A stretch of 64,000 nucleotides of DNA from AV80 sp035536995 (GTDB lineage: Bacteria > Verrucomicrobiota > Verrucomicrobiia > Chthoniobacterales > UBA10450). The notes beneath the pieces are model-generated. The model saw only the letters and a list, made by a program, of their open reading frames with translations. It made no database searches and was not told the DNA's origin. The stretch is from assembly GCA_035536995.1 (NCBI GenBank), contig DATLNB010000001.1, positions 87,142 to 151,141 on the forward strand, given 5' to 3'. Positions within the stretch are counted from its first letter, which is position 1; every line of letters begins with the position of its first letter. The translations under genes and the position numbers were made by a program. Of this stretch, positions 8,812-17,458 are shown piece after piece.

Positions 8812-9585
8812 ATGTGGCGCGTTGTTGGGACCAGCGTTGTCGGCGCGTCGCACCATAAGAGCGAGACACCTTGCCAGGATTTTTGTGGCTACCACTTCTG
8901 CACGCTTGGCGGTGAGCGCGCTCTCGTAATCGCAATCGCCGATGGCGCTGGCAGCGCCAAAGCGTCGGAGATCGGTTCTCAGCAAACCGTCGAGCATCTG
9001 CTACGACAGATCGGTAGTTCCGAACTTGCTGTGCTTCAAATCGACGAGGAGCGCGCTGCCGGCTGGATTCAAAACGCCCGCGATCACTTGGACGTTATCG
9101 CGGACGAGCGTGAGGTCGAGGTCCGTGATCTGGCGTGCACGCTCCTGTTTGCAATCATCACCGACTCGGTCGGCGTGTTTTGCCAGGTGGGGGATGGCGC
9201 CTGGATTGTCCAATCACACGACACTTACCGCGCGGCAACATGGCCTTCGGGTGGTGAATATGTCAATCAGACCACTTTTATCACATCTCCGAATTGGCGT
9301 GATGTGATGCAGTTCAACATTTTGATAGAACCCCTCTCCGCAGTCGCAGGATTGTCTGACGGCCTGCAAAACGTAGCGCTCCATTTTGCGTCACGCTCCG
9401 TGCACCGTCCCTTCTTCGAGGGCAAATTTCGAGCGCTCGAAACAACCGACGACGAGACAAGCTTGCTTGCCCCTCTGATGGAATTCCTCGCATCGCCGGC
9501 ACTCGAAGAGCGCACGGATGACGACAAGACTCTCGTGCTCGCGTGCCGACAGGAGGTGAAACTGCTTGCCGACTCAATTAGTTGA
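8812..9585 (+). CDS. PP2C-type protein phosphatase
   Basis: 257 residues. Motifs of the PP2C (PPM) fold are visible: the N-terminal CQDF (Asp23), IADGAGSA (Asp44-Gly45, metal binding), VGDGAW and the late ERTDDDKTLVLA, which carries the last metal-binding Asp. It would remove phosphate from Ser/Thr on a metal-dependent mechanism, most likely opposing the kinase encoded by the next gene. The end overlaps the start of the kinase gene by 20 bp, so the two are probably translationally coupled. No TM segment. Part of a TerY-P-like triad. Confidence 0.8.
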   Translation: MWRVVGTSVVGASHHKSETPCQDFCGYHFCTLGGERALVIAIADGAGSAKASEIGSQQTVEHLLRQIGSSELAVLQIDEERAAGWIQNARDHLDVIADEREVEVRDLACTLLFAIITDSVGVFCQVGDGAWIVQSHDTYRAATWPSGGEYVNQTTFITSPNWRDVMQFNILIEPLSAVAGLSDGLQNVALHFASRSVHRPFFEGKFRALETTDDETSLLAPLMEFLASPALEERTDDDKTLVLACRQEVKLLADSIS

Positions 9586-11500
9586 TCAAGAGGGCACCCG
9601 TGTTGTCCCGGGCCGCCAGATCGGCCGCAGAGGAGGCGAGGGGACTTGTTATGAAGCGACCAGTCATCCTGGCTTTGTGGTTAAAATTTACCACGAGGCG
9701 CCTTCGGAGGAAAAAGCAGCGAAGCTGTATTATCTTGCTCAGCTCGCCGCTTCAAATCCGGCTCTTTTGAACTTCGCGGCCTGGCCGACCTCAATCGTTT
9801 GGAAAGCGGGAGAGCGGCCGTGTGGGTTCCTCATGCCGCTGGTGAGAGGGAAGGAGATTCATCAGCTTTTTGGTCCGAAGGAGAGGGAGATTGAATTCCC
9901 CACAGCAGGGTGGGACTTCCTCGTTCACGTCGCGCGGAATTGCGCCGCGGCCTTCGACTCGCTGCACGACATTGGCGTTGTAATTGGTGACGTCAACGAA
10001 GGCAACGTCCTTGTCACAAATGATGGAACGGTCCGTCTGATCGACTGCGATTCGTATCAGGTCCAAAATGGGTCGCACCGGTGGACTTGCGATGTGGGCA
10101 TCCCTTTGTGGACCCCGCCCGAGTTACAGGGGAAGAACTTCCGCGGCCTGGTACGGACGGTGAATCATGACCTATTCGGCCTCGCCACAATGGTCTTTAA
10201 ATTGTTGTTCATGGGTCGGCATCCTTATGCAGGCATCCCCCTTCAACCGGTTAAGAATTTCGAGCTGCAGACGGCAATCGCCAACTACATGTTCGCATTC
10301 GGACCGCAATCATACTCGTTAGGTTTGCGTCCTCCACCGCATTGTCTCTCGCTCAGCGCATTCCCGTTGGGCTACATCCAACGATTCGAAGGGGCGTTCC
10401 TGCGGGGCTCAGAGAAAGAGCGTCCGAACGCGGAGGAGTGGGCGTCAGCGATGGATATTCTACAGCGGAACATCACGAAATGTGGCCGTGACCAATCACA
10501 CAAGTACCCGCAGAACCTTTTGAGCTGCCCTTGGTGCGAGATCGCTGCATCTGGCGGTCCGAATTTCTTTTTCTCGGTGACGGTTGTCGTTCCTGGCGTG
10601 ACGACAAACATTGCGGACCTTTGGTCAGCGATCACGCGGATCGAACAGATGACGATAACCGCAAAGACGGCCGCGCAGATACAGGTTCCGCCTGTCCAGC
10701 CTACGCCTTTACCGCCGGGGATATCCAACCTGCGACCTCAGTTTGTGATTGGCTGCATACTACTCGCAGTGGCCCTTCTTCTGATGTTCGCCGGGTATGC
10801 ACTCCCGGGTATCGGAGGCATTCTGATCGCCTGGGGACTGATGTCGGGTGGTCGTTCGACGCCAGAAAGCAAAGCGGAGTATGCCCGGCGTAGAACCGAA
10901 CTCGATCAAGCGCGACATGACATCGCCCGGATCGAGCAGGAATTGGCGGGGATTCCAGCGCTGTATCACAGCGAATTCAAAAAGCGGCAGGCTGAACTTC
11001 GTACGGCGTACGACCGTCATTCGGGGCTAGATCGAGAGCGGGCCGCCGAGATGCAGAAGCTCGAACAGAAGAAACGGGAATTACAAATGCGCGAATTCCT
11101 TGATCGGCAACTTATTTCACGGGCGGGAATCCAGGGGATTGGTCCGAACCGCGTGGCTGCATTGCAAGCCTACGGAATCGAAAGTGCTCTCGATATCCGT
11201 CCGAATATTAATGTCCCCGGAATCGGAGATGTTTACAGACGCCGACTCCTCGAATGGCGGCGTCTTTGTGAAGGTAACTTCCGTTTCAATGTGGCCGCGC
11301 CGATCCCGCCGCAGGAAATCCAGCAGTTGAATGCACGCATGACCACTTTGCGGAATCAGCTCGTCTCCGACCTCAAGCAGGGGCCACAAAATCTGGCAAA
11401 TCTTGGCGCAGGCGCGCGGGGGCGAATCGTGCAACTCGAAGCCCAACTCGATGTTGCAGCATGTCGTTTGGCGCAGGCCACCGCCGACGTGGAAGTGTGA
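9566..11500 (+). CDS. Atypical Ser/Thr protein kinase with TM segments and helix-hairpin-helix domain
   Basis: 644 residues. The TTG at 9566 is chosen because a perfect AGGAGGTGA lies six bases upstream, inside the phosphatase gene. Residues 12-290 are a protein-kinase-like domain: glycine-rich loop GRRGGEGT, Lys40 in FVVKIY, catalytic loop GDVNEGN (Asp142, Asn147) in place of HRDxxxxN, and IDCDS (Asp160/162) in place of DFG. A Cys-containing stretch (SCPWCEI) follows, then two hydrophobic segments (about 400-435), a coiled coil (about 440-520), and an HhH pair (IQGIGPNRVAALQAYGI, VPGIGDVYRRRL). Kinase fused to HhH is a feature of the TerY-P triad, and the HhH part suggests DNA contact. HRD loss is frequent in this group, so activity is plausible but unproven. 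Confidence 0.75.
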   Translation: MPTQLVDQEGTRVVPGRQIGRRGGEGTCYEATSHPGFVVKIYHEAPSEEKAAKLYYLAQLAASNPALLNFAAWPTSIVWKAGERPCGFLMPLVRGKEIHQLFGPKEREIEFPTAGWDFLVHVARNCAAAFDSLHDIGVVIGDVNEGNVLVTNDGTVRLIDCDSYQVQNGSHRWTCDVGIPLWTPPELQGKNFRGLVRTVNHDLFGLATMVFKLLFMGRHPYAGIPLQPVKNFELQTAIANYMFAFGPQSYSLGLRPPPHCLSLSAFPLGYIQRFEGAFLRGSEKERPNAEEWASAMDILQRNITKCGRDQSHKYPQNLLSCPWCEIAASGGPNFFFSVTVVVPGVTTNIADLWSAITRIEQMTITAKTAAQIQVPPVQPTPLPPGISNLRPQFVIGCILLAVALLLMFAGYALPGIGGILIAWGLMSGGRSTPESKAEYARRRTELDQARHDIARIEQELAGIPALYHSEFKKRQAELRTAYDRHSGLDRERAAEMQKLEQKKRELQMREFLDRQLISRAGIQGIGPNRVAALQAYGIESALDIRPNINVPGIGDVYRRRLLEWRRLCEGNFRFNVAAPIPPQEIQQLNARMTTLRNQLVSDLKQGPQNLANLGAGARGRIVQLEAQLDVAACRLAQATADVEV

Positions 11501-11552
11501 TAAAATGGAGAGTCGCTTTTCCTCCCCTCATCCGTGAAATTTATGCTGTGCT

Positions 11553-12278
11553 ATGGGATTCTTTCGTTTCCGACGAAGTTTTAAGATCCTGCCTGGTGTC
11601 CGGTGGAATCTGAATAAGGGGGGATCATCATTCACCTTCGGCGGTCGGGGCTACCACTACACCGTGGGCAACAAAGGTTCGCGATCGACGGTTGGAATTC
11701 CTGGAACCGGTATATCGTATACCCAAGTCCATAGTACCCAGTCCAAGGCCCCCGCGAGCACTCCACCCCCTTTACCGATGTCCACCGGCTCAACGCAAAC
11801 AAAGAGCAAAGCAGGATGCTTGTATGCGGCTGGTCTGACTGTGCTTGGTGTGTGGCTGATAAGTTTTCTCGGCAAAGTCAACGGACCAACCACCACCACG
11901 TCGCGTGCGTCACTCGCGCCTCCACCCGCCATCGCGTCGCCGGCCGCGACGGTGGCACTCGCACCGCTGCCATCGTCACGCTCTACACCCGATCTCACAA
12001 CAACGGCGTTAAGGGCGACCCGGGTTTTTTCTCCGGCTGAAGAGGCGCGCCTTCGGAAGTATGTTCCGCCTCGGGTAAAGCTTCGACAGGAAGTCGAGTT
12101 TCTAGCCACCAGCCGCAATGCGACTGTTCCGTCTATCTCCATACCGCGGGGCCACGAAGTATCGGTAATTCACCTGGTCGGCTCTAACTTGGTGGTCGAA
12201 GCCACCGGATGGCAGGCGACGGTCCCCATCGAGAAAACTGATTTTCTTGAGCGGATAATTGCTGAAGTCGAAAAATAG
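11553..12278 (+). CDS. DUF4236 protein with TM segment and SH3-like tail
   Basis: 241 residues. The first 60 (MGFFRFRRSFKILPGVRWNL, then TVGIPGTGISYT) are the DUF4236 domain, a short basic beta-rich module of unknown function usually found at protein starts. A Pro/Thr-rich linker, a TM helix (about residues 88-110, LYAAGLTVLGVWLISFLG) and a second Ala/Pro/Thr-rich linker follow. The last 60 residues (ISIPRGHEVSVIHLVGSN and on to IPIEKTDF-like ending) look like the small SH3-like beta domain common in Verrucomicrobia; similar tails end the products at 15467-16042 and 17459-18484. It lies 52 bp after the kinase gene and is probably co-transcribed. Confidence 0.65.
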   Translation: MGFFRFRRSFKILPGVRWNLNKGGSSFTFGGRGYHYTVGNKGSRSTVGIPGTGISYTQVHSTQSKAPASTPPPLPMSTGSTQTKSKAGCLYAAGLTVLGVWLISFLGKVNGPTTTTSRASLAPPPAIASPAATVALAPLPSSRSTPDLTTTALRATRVFSPAEEARLRKYVPPRVKLRQEVEFLATSRNATVPSISIPRGHEVSVIHLVGSNLVVEATGWQATVPIEKTDFLERIIAEVEK

Positions 12279-12281
12279 GTT

Positions 12282-13388
12282 CTAGGCCAACCCGTTTTTC
12301 TCCAGTGGCCTGATGTGATTGCTGTACCGAACAGAGGCAGAGGAGAAGAATCCGCCGCACTCGTCTTTGACGCCGCAGTGGGCGCATTCGGGCATGTAAA
12401 CGTTTTTCCAATCGGAGATTGAGCGACGAGCGACCGGCCACAAGTTTTTGTCCAGCAGGCAAAGCTGATGATTGTAAATCATCACTGGAATACGTGCCGC
12501 TTTGAGCTCGACGACAGCCTCTCGAAGCTGTGATTGATAGTCAATCGGGTCGATCCAGAGAGCTTCTAGATTCGACTTCGCGAATCCCATCATCTCAAGC
12601 CCCATCAGCGCCACTTGATCAACAAAAGGGAGGTTTCGCGTGATGAAGCGCGCCGTATGCGGGAGGCGGGAAAATGTCTGTTGGTGAATCACAAAGCGGA
12701 TCTCAATCCGCTGCTCGCTCCGAGCAAGGTTAATGATTCCGCGAATGGTTTCGTCGAAAGCCCCTTTCGTTTGGACGACGAAGTCGTGGCGCGAAGCGAT
12801 ATCGGAGTACAACGGAATTCCAATCATGAAGTCTGGATGGCCAACCTCGGCCACTTGGCGCGCCAATCCTGCGTCCCGGAACAGTCGGCCGTTACTCAAC
12901 ATGTGAAGACTGGTGCGCGGCAGGTGACGTTTAGCGGCATGGATGACTTCAAGAAGCCTCTCACCAAGTAGCGTCGGCTCCCCTCCTGTGATGCAGAGTT
13001 CCTGCGTGTCTGGCGACATCAGCGGAATGGCCGCGAGGATCTCGTCGATCAAATATGCGTCGTCGATACGACGCGGAGGCTGGGAACACATCAGGCAGCG
13101 ACTGTTACAGCGCTCGGTGAAAAAGAGCACGTTGTGCGGCGAATTTCGTCGATAAACCACCCGAAGATGCCCTTGCGATTCGTCAATGCGCACGATATCG
13201 CCATGGCTCAGGTATGACAGCGTAAGCGGCACCTCGATCTTTCGCGGGGGGTCCGTCGGGATTTGAAGAATCGGCCGATCACGTCGGATTAGCGACATCT
13301 CGTTGTCGGCGCAAACGGTGCTCTCGGTTAAGCGGGCTATCACAGTTGGCGAACCACGGACAACAGGAATTCGAGCGTGCAACTCCAT
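12282..13388 (-). CDS. hxsC: HxsC-like radical SAM maturase
   Basis: 368 residues. The radical SAM [4Fe-4S] motif CxxxCxxC is CNSRCLMC (Cys94, 98, 101), and the SAM-binding GGEP motif is at 135-138. The C-terminus has MPECAHCGVKDECGG, extra cysteines likely to bind another cluster. Together with a second radical SAM gene one base upstream, an HxsD-type gene and a secreted protein with HxS repeats, this fits HxsC of the His-Xaa-Ser system, which is predicted to modify the repeat protein HxsA post-translationally; the chemistry is unknown. The gene converges on the DUF4236 gene with a 3-bp gap. Confidence 0.8.
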   Translation of the reverse strand: MELHARIPVVRGSPTVIARLTESTVCADNEMSLIRRDRPILQIPTDPPRKIEVPLTLSYLSHGDIVRIDESQGHLRVVYRRNSPHNVLFFTERCNSRCLMCSQPPRRIDDAYLIDEILAAIPLMSPDTQELCITGGEPTLLGERLLEVIHAAKRHLPRTSLHMLSNGRLFRDAGLARQVAEVGHPDFMIGIPLYSDIASRHDFVVQTKGAFDETIRGIINLARSEQRIEIRFVIHQQTFSRLPHTARFITRNLPFVDQVALMGLEMMGFAKSNLEALWIDPIDYQSQLREAVVELKAARIPVMIYNHQLCLLDKNLWPVARRSISDWKNVYMPECAHCGVKDECGGFFSSASVRYSNHIRPLEKNGLA

Positions 13389-13389
13389 A

Positions 13390-14847
13390 TCAGATCCAGC
13401 TTCGCAAAACAGCGCGGGCGTCCGGGTCGTCTTCGAGGAGCCTGATCAAATGGCGCATGATCTCCATGTTGCGACGGCAAAAGGCGCTTGTTGGCCGATG
13501 CCCTTGATAGTCACCTTGCGTTCGGTGGTGGAAAACCGGATCGCTCCCGCAATAGGGCAAAAGCGCGCAGTCGCAACAGCCAGGCAATCCTTCCAGGATT
13601 GTTTCGTGCGTCATTGAAAGCAGCGGGCTTTGCGCGATGAGTTTTTCAAACGAGTCTTGCACTGTACCGAGGCGAAACGTTCGATCTCCCATTTCGGCGA
13701 GCATCCGGCCTTCGTCGGACGCATACACATCACCGTCGTAATTGTACGCGAGGACGGCGATTCCAATTCCGGCGGGGGATTGCAGATCGACGTAACCCGT
13801 TGCGTACGGCCTCAACATTCGCTGCAATAGAAGCGTCGAATACGTCTCCCTCATAGGAACGCCTCGTTGATTCAGCAAGATGATGTAAGCTAAGCCGCGC
13901 TTAAAAAATTCGATGAACGCATCGGTTTCATAACCAATACGTTTGGCAGTCTTGACCGCGAAACCGTAGGGACTGATGAAACGCAAGAAAATCGAATCGA
14001 ACCCAAGTCGAACGTACTCGTCGATGATCGCTTCGGGCTGGTCGAGACTTTCTGCTGTTGAGGTCATGAGCGCCGCTACGGCGTCCGGCCCGAGCCGACT
14101 TCGGATCTTCTGAATTCCTGTTACCGTGCGGGCATGACTATCGCCGTTGGGACGCGGCCTGTTTCGATTATGGAGATCAGCCGGCCCATCAAGCGAAGTC
14201 GAAAAGAAGATCGCGTGGACGGCGGCGAAATCGACCATCTCATCGGTTAGCAGCGAAAGGTTGGTGGTGATTACAAATTGCAGGTCGCGATTGCTTGCGC
14301 GCTTTTCCACTTCCAAGACAACGTAACGGATGAGATCAAAATTGAGCAGAGGCTCGCCTCCTTGAAACTCCACCTTTAGCTGCGGGGAGGGACTTTGGAG
14401 CATTAAGGCGATGGCTTGGTCCGCCGTGGCGATGCTCATGTCGAATGCGTTTCGGTCCTCCGAGACTCGAGATACCTGGCAGTACTGGCAGGTATGTTCG
14501 CAACGCAAGGTGACGACAAAAAGATGAAGGGAGGTGAAATCCGGCAGTCGCGCCAAGCGGGTTCGATATTTCGCCGCTAGTAAATCGCGGAAGACCGTCG
14601 AGTCAGTGTCTGCTAGGAAGTGATTGGCTTTGAGGTCGTCGTAACGCGGTGAGTGGGGGGTGATTCGATGGTGGACAAGGTCATGCAGTTCCTTGCGTCT
14701 CATCACGTCATAATTGCCGGCGATGTTGCTGACGATATAACGATCGGTGTCTAAGGATAAAAAACGTAACGGTAGCAGATGGTAGGCTTTTTCGGTTCCT
14801 TGGTAGCTGGCCAAGTCGGAAAACGATCGGTTGAGCCCCGGAGTCAT
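13390..14847 (-). CDS. hxsB: HxsB-like radical SAM/SPASM maturase
   Basis: 485 residues. Radical SAM motif CEHTCQYC (Cys116, 120, 123) and GGEPLL lie in the core. The C-terminus has a SPASM-type cysteine set (LPGCCDCALLPYCGSDP and a late FCRRN), as in enzymes that modify ribosomal peptides. The N-terminal 100 residues (LLPLRFLSLDTDRYIVSN) resemble the leader-binding region typical of HxsB. Its ATG overlaps the stop of the 59-residue gene upstream (ATGA), and hxsC follows after one base, so the four genes form one operon. Expected to act in the cytosol on HxsA before export. Confidence 0.82.
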   Translation of the reverse strand: MTPGLNRSFSDLASYQGTEKAYHLLPLRFLSLDTDRYIVSNIAGNYDVMRRKELHDLVHHRITPHSPRYDDLKANHFLADTDSTVFRDLLAAKYRTRLARLPDFTSLHLFVVTLRCEHTCQYCQVSRVSEDRNAFDMSIATADQAIALMLQSPSPQLKVEFQGGEPLLNFDLIRYVVLEVEKRASNRDLQFVITTNLSLLTDEMVDFAAVHAIFFSTSLDGPADLHNRNRPRPNGDSHARTVTGIQKIRSRLGPDAVAALMTSTAESLDQPEAIIDEYVRLGFDSIFLRFISPYGFAVKTAKRIGYETDAFIEFFKRGLAYIILLNQRGVPMRETYSTLLLQRMLRPYATGYVDLQSPAGIGIAVLAYNYDGDVYASDEGRMLAEMGDRTFRLGTVQDSFEKLIAQSPLLSMTHETILEGLPGCCDCALLPYCGSDPVFHHRTQGDYQGHRPTSAFCRRNMEIMRHLIRLLEDDPDARAVLRSWI

Positions 14848-15023
14848 GTCGCCCTTTCGATTGAAAATCGCAGAGCCTGGTTAAGTGCTTCGCAAATCTC
14901 CGGTCGGTTCAAATCATTGACCGAAATTTTGACCACCCCGGAGCTCGGCACGAAGGGGCGAACAAAGTGTTCGACTGCGTCAACGCGATAGAAAGGGGGC
15001 TCAAGCCGCAGGACTTCGCTCAT
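14844..15023 (-). CDS. 59-residue protein embedded in the hxs operon
   Basis: A short gene overlapping both neighbours: its ATG lies in TAATG at the end of hxsD, and its stop TGA overlaps the ATG of hxsB. The sequence (MSEVLRLEPPFYRVDAVEHF, then VVKISVNDLNRPEICEALNQALRFSIERAT) has an aromatic, beta-prone first half and an amphipathic C-terminal helix. It has no signal peptide or cysteine. The double overlap is strong evidence that it is translated with the Hxs enzymes. It is not one of the standard HxsA-D components I know. It could be a peptide-recognition (RRE-like) chaperone, a second substrate, or a subunit of HxsB/HxsD. Confidence 0.65.
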   Translation of the reverse strand: MSEVLRLEPPFYRVDAVEHFVRPFVPSSGVVKISVNDLNRPEICEALNQALRFSIERAT

Positions 15024-15367
15024 TATGACGCGGCGTTCGTTTCGGGCTGCGGATCGACGAAGGAAGTTCGAGAGAGGGCGTGTGCAAGAACGAGGTTCCG
15101 GACCGGTTCGGATTCCTGGGCAACAATTTCGCGTAGAGTTTGATCCAGCAATTCGTTGCAGAATTCGCCGGCAATTTGGTCGAGCGGGGGGGCGGGCGCC
15201 TTCGCTCGGAAACGCACGCAAACAGAACCCCCTTCCCGTTGAAGATGCAGATAGCAGCGATCTGTAAAACGGTAAGCAACGCGCAGGAGAGCGGACATGG
15301 AATAGACCCCGAGGTCTACATGGGTAATCAAACCATCACCATCAGCCTGGAGGAACGTAGCCTTCAC
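15023..15367 (-). CDS. hxsD: HxsD-like protein
   Basis: 114 residues from a GTG at 15367. The N-terminal half (VDLGVYSMSALLRVAYRFTD, then a strand CYLHLQ) and the later CNELLDQTLREIV match the HxsD family, which is named for a loosely conserved LLNDYxLRE motif. HxsD is a small cytosolic protein always found with HxsB and HxsC; its role is unknown. First gene of the minus-strand operon hxsD-59aa-hxsB-hxsC; the 99-bp gap to divergent hxsA must hold both promoters. Confidence 0.72.
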   Translation of the reverse strand: MKATFLQADGDGLITHVDLGVYSMSALLRVAYRFTDRCYLHLQREGGSVCVRFRAKAPAPPLDQIAGEFCNELLDQTLREIVAQESEPVRNLVLAHALSRTSFVDPQPETNAAS

Positions 15368-15466
15368 AAGAGGCGACTAGTCTAACGCCTGTTGTCTCAT
15401 CCGAACAGAAACATTGAATTCGGCTCGTCGACCGATTAAATTTAGGCAAAAGGTTCACCCCAAGCG

Positions 15467-16042
15467 ATGCACGCGAAAAAATTGTTCAAAAAGTGGCCCT
15501 CCGTATCGACCGCCGCGGCGCTGCTGCTCGGTTTACAGCGAGCCGAGGCTATCCCGGCCGACGTAATGAAGAATGAAGAGCTCAAGACAAGTGATCCTTT
15601 AGAGCCCCTGATCCTCAAGCCAGCTAAGACAAAAATCATTCCGGAGCACCTGTTCGCCGGACATCGATCGCATTCATCCCACAGCTCGCACTCATCGGGA
15701 AGCAGCGGAAGAGGGCGAAGCTATTATTCAGCGCCCAGGCCCACTTATGTCCCACCGGCGCCGCTGTATGTGCCGCCGGCTACGCCGCGGCCCACCCATC
15801 CGGCGGCCCCGCTTTACGCAGTGCCTTCGATTGCACCGCGCGCTACCCCCACACCAAATCCGGTCACGGCGCCGGCCACGCGTATCGAGTTAACAAACGG
15901 TGCCGTGATCTATGGCACGGTTTTAACGAAATCACCGGCAGGCATCACAATTAAGGGTGTCGACCAGAAGAATTACAAGATTCCAAGGCTGATTCTCGCG
16001 CCTTCAACGATTACTGCGCTTGCATTGCCAGCTGCGGAATGA
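15467..16042 (+). CDS. hxsA: HxsA-like secreted His-Xaa-Ser repeat protein
   Basis: 191 residues. The N-terminus is basic with a short hydrophobic stretch (STAAALLLGLQRAEA), a likely signal peptide. Residues 66-77 are four consecutive His-Xaa-Ser units (HRS, HSS, HSS, HSS), followed by GSSGRGRSYYSAP and a long Pro/Ala/Thr/Tyr-rich stretch. The last 55 residues (RIELTNGAVIYGTVLTKSPA onward) form a small beta domain. This is the predicted substrate of the HxsB/HxsC radical SAM enzymes encoded divergently. The modification and the final location (periplasm or surface) are unknown. A Kv channel gene follows after 43 bp on the same strand. Confidence 0.8.
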   Translation: MHAKKLFKKWPSVSTAAALLLGLQRAEAIPADVMKNEELKTSDPLEPLILKPAKTKIIPEHLFAGHRSHSSHSSHSSGSSGRGRSYYSAPRPTYVPPAPLYVPPATPRPTHPAAPLYAVPSIAPRATPTPNPVTAPATRIELTNGAVIYGTVLTKSPAGITIKGVDQKNYKIPRLILAPSTITALALPAAE

Positions 16043-16085
16043 TCAGCCGGAGAACTGAATTTTCCGTCTACTCGGGTTTGTTTCA

Positions 16086-16886
16086 GTGATCACAAAGCAG
16101 CGATGTTGGGAATTGCTGCAGGTCGCGAAGCCGGGCGATCGCGTCGGGCGACGGCTTGATATTTTCCTGCTGACTTTGATCGGGCTCAACGTCGTTGCCG
16201 TGATCGTCGGTTCGGTCGACTGGGTTGAAAAGCGGTATGCCGCCGAATTGCAGGCTTTCGAAACTTTTTCTGTCGGTGTTTTCACTCTTGAGTATCTCGC
16301 GCGTGTTTATTCATGCGTCGCGGACCCATTGTACTCACACCCAATCTTCGGGCGATTGCGATACATGATGCGCCCTCTGGCGATCATTGATCTCGTCGCA
16401 GTGCTGCCGTTTTACTTTCCCGCCTCCGGACTCGATTTGCGCTTCGCGAGAATGTTCCGACTCTTCCGCATTTTCCGCGTGGCGAAACTCGGCCGCTATT
16501 CCGCCGCATGGAGAATGGTAGGCGGTGTGCTTCGGAAGCAGCGACAAGAATTGGCGATCTGCGCGTTTGTGATGGTACTTTTAATCCTGATGTCGGCGTC
16601 GATTATGTACTTTATCGAGGCTGAGGCTCAGCCAGAGAAATTTTCTGATATCCCGTCCGCGATGTGGTGGGCGGTCGCGACGTTGACGACAGTCGGGTAT
16701 GGCGATGTGTATCCCGTGACCCCGCTCGGGAAAGTTGTCGGGTCGTTTATCCAGATTTGCGGGCTCGCGTTCTTTGCTTTACCCACTGCTGTGATCGGCG
16801 CAGGTTTGGTCGAAGAGTTTCGCAGTCGCCGCAGAGGAACCGTCTGCCCTCACTGTGGCGGCGAACTTCACGGTGGACCTACTTAG
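16086..16886 (+). CDS. Voltage-gated K+ channel with zinc-ribbon tail
   Basis: 266 residues from a GTG at 16086. The six-TM layout of the voltage-gated ion channel family is visible: S1 (FLLTLIGLNVVAVIVG), S2/S3, an Arg-rich S4 voltage sensor (RMFRLFRIFRVAKLGR, about 122-137), S5, then a pore with the selectivity filter TVGYGD (202-207) and S6. After S6 a short cytosolic tail ends in CPHCGGELHGG, half of a zinc ribbon. It forms a tetrameric K+ channel in the inner membrane. Why it sits next to hxsA is unknown; co-transcription is possible given the small gap. Confidence 0.88.
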   Translation: MITKQRCWELLQVAKPGDRVGRRLDIFLLTLIGLNVVAVIVGSVDWVEKRYAAELQAFETFSVGVFTLEYLARVYSCVADPLYSHPIFGRLRYMMRPLAIIDLVAVLPFYFPASGLDLRFARMFRLFRIFRVAKLGRYSAAWRMVGGVLRKQRQELAICAFVMVLLILMSASIMYFIEAEAQPEKFSDIPSAMWWAVATLTTVGYGDVYPVTPLGKVVGSFIQICGLAFFALPTAVIGAGLVEEFRSRRRGTVCPHCGGELHGGPT

Positions 16887-16900
16887 TTTTTTGCTGCCAC

Positions 16901-17446
16901 ATGAAATCATCCGATCCCGCAACAGAGGCGTTCGTCCGATATTTGCGACAGGAAATTGACATCTTGAGTGGCCCTGTCGAAGCAGGTTGTCGGCGCGTTC
17001 CGGGCTGCGTTGGAACTAGCGGAGCAGAGATTGTTCGAGCAACCCTGCGGTCTATTTCAGGATATTTTGTACGGATGAGTGGAGCAATGACGCCGCTCAC
17101 CGATGAATTTTGGAGGGGTATTGCCCATTTTTTCCAGTCGCAATTCGGTGTGTTTCCGATCGGTGAAGAGGACCGCGATTACTTCGCGAACACGCTATCG
17201 GGAGGCACGCCTTCGCAGTTGTTCGGGGCCGGTGCCGTCGATCTCGCTATGCTGCATGCGATCGCGTTCTACGATCAAGAGAACAACACGACGTACCTCT
17301 CGCGCGCGAGAATGTTCCTCTGGAGATTCGCGGCAGCCCTCGTTGGTGCCGATCACGAAGGCACCATTGATGAAGAGGCTGCGCTCGACGAGTTCCAGCG
17401 ACTGTTGGACGCCGAAACTGGAACGACCAGCGACGGCGGATCGTAG
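16901..17446 (+). CDS. Hypothetical helical protein
   Basis: 181 residues from the ATG at 16901, 14 bp after the K+ channel stop; the longer upstream frame only shadows the channel gene. The sequence looks all-helical and acidic (FWRGIAHFFQSQFGVFPIGE, LSRARMFLWRFAAALVGADH, ending DEEAALDEFQRLLD). It somewhat recalls TerB-like or AAA-accessory helical domains, but no motif proves this. No signal or TM segment. Likely in one transcript with the channel. Converges on the 17459-18484 gene. Confidence 0.55.
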   Translation: MKSSDPATEAFVRYLRQEIDILSGPVEAGCRRVPGCVGTSGAEIVRATLRSISGYFVRMSGAMTPLTDEFWRGIAHFFQSQFGVFPIGEEDRDYFANTLSGGTPSQLFGAGAVDLAMLHAIAFYDQENNTTYLSRARMFLWRFAAALVGADHEGTIDEEAALDEFQRLLDAETGTTSDGGS

Positions 17447-17458
17447 TTGCCTCCCGAT

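Noticed and set aside
15661..15720. CRISPR-like short repeat in the hxsA gene
   Set aside because: The short repeats are codons for the His-Xaa-Ser units, too short and without spacers.
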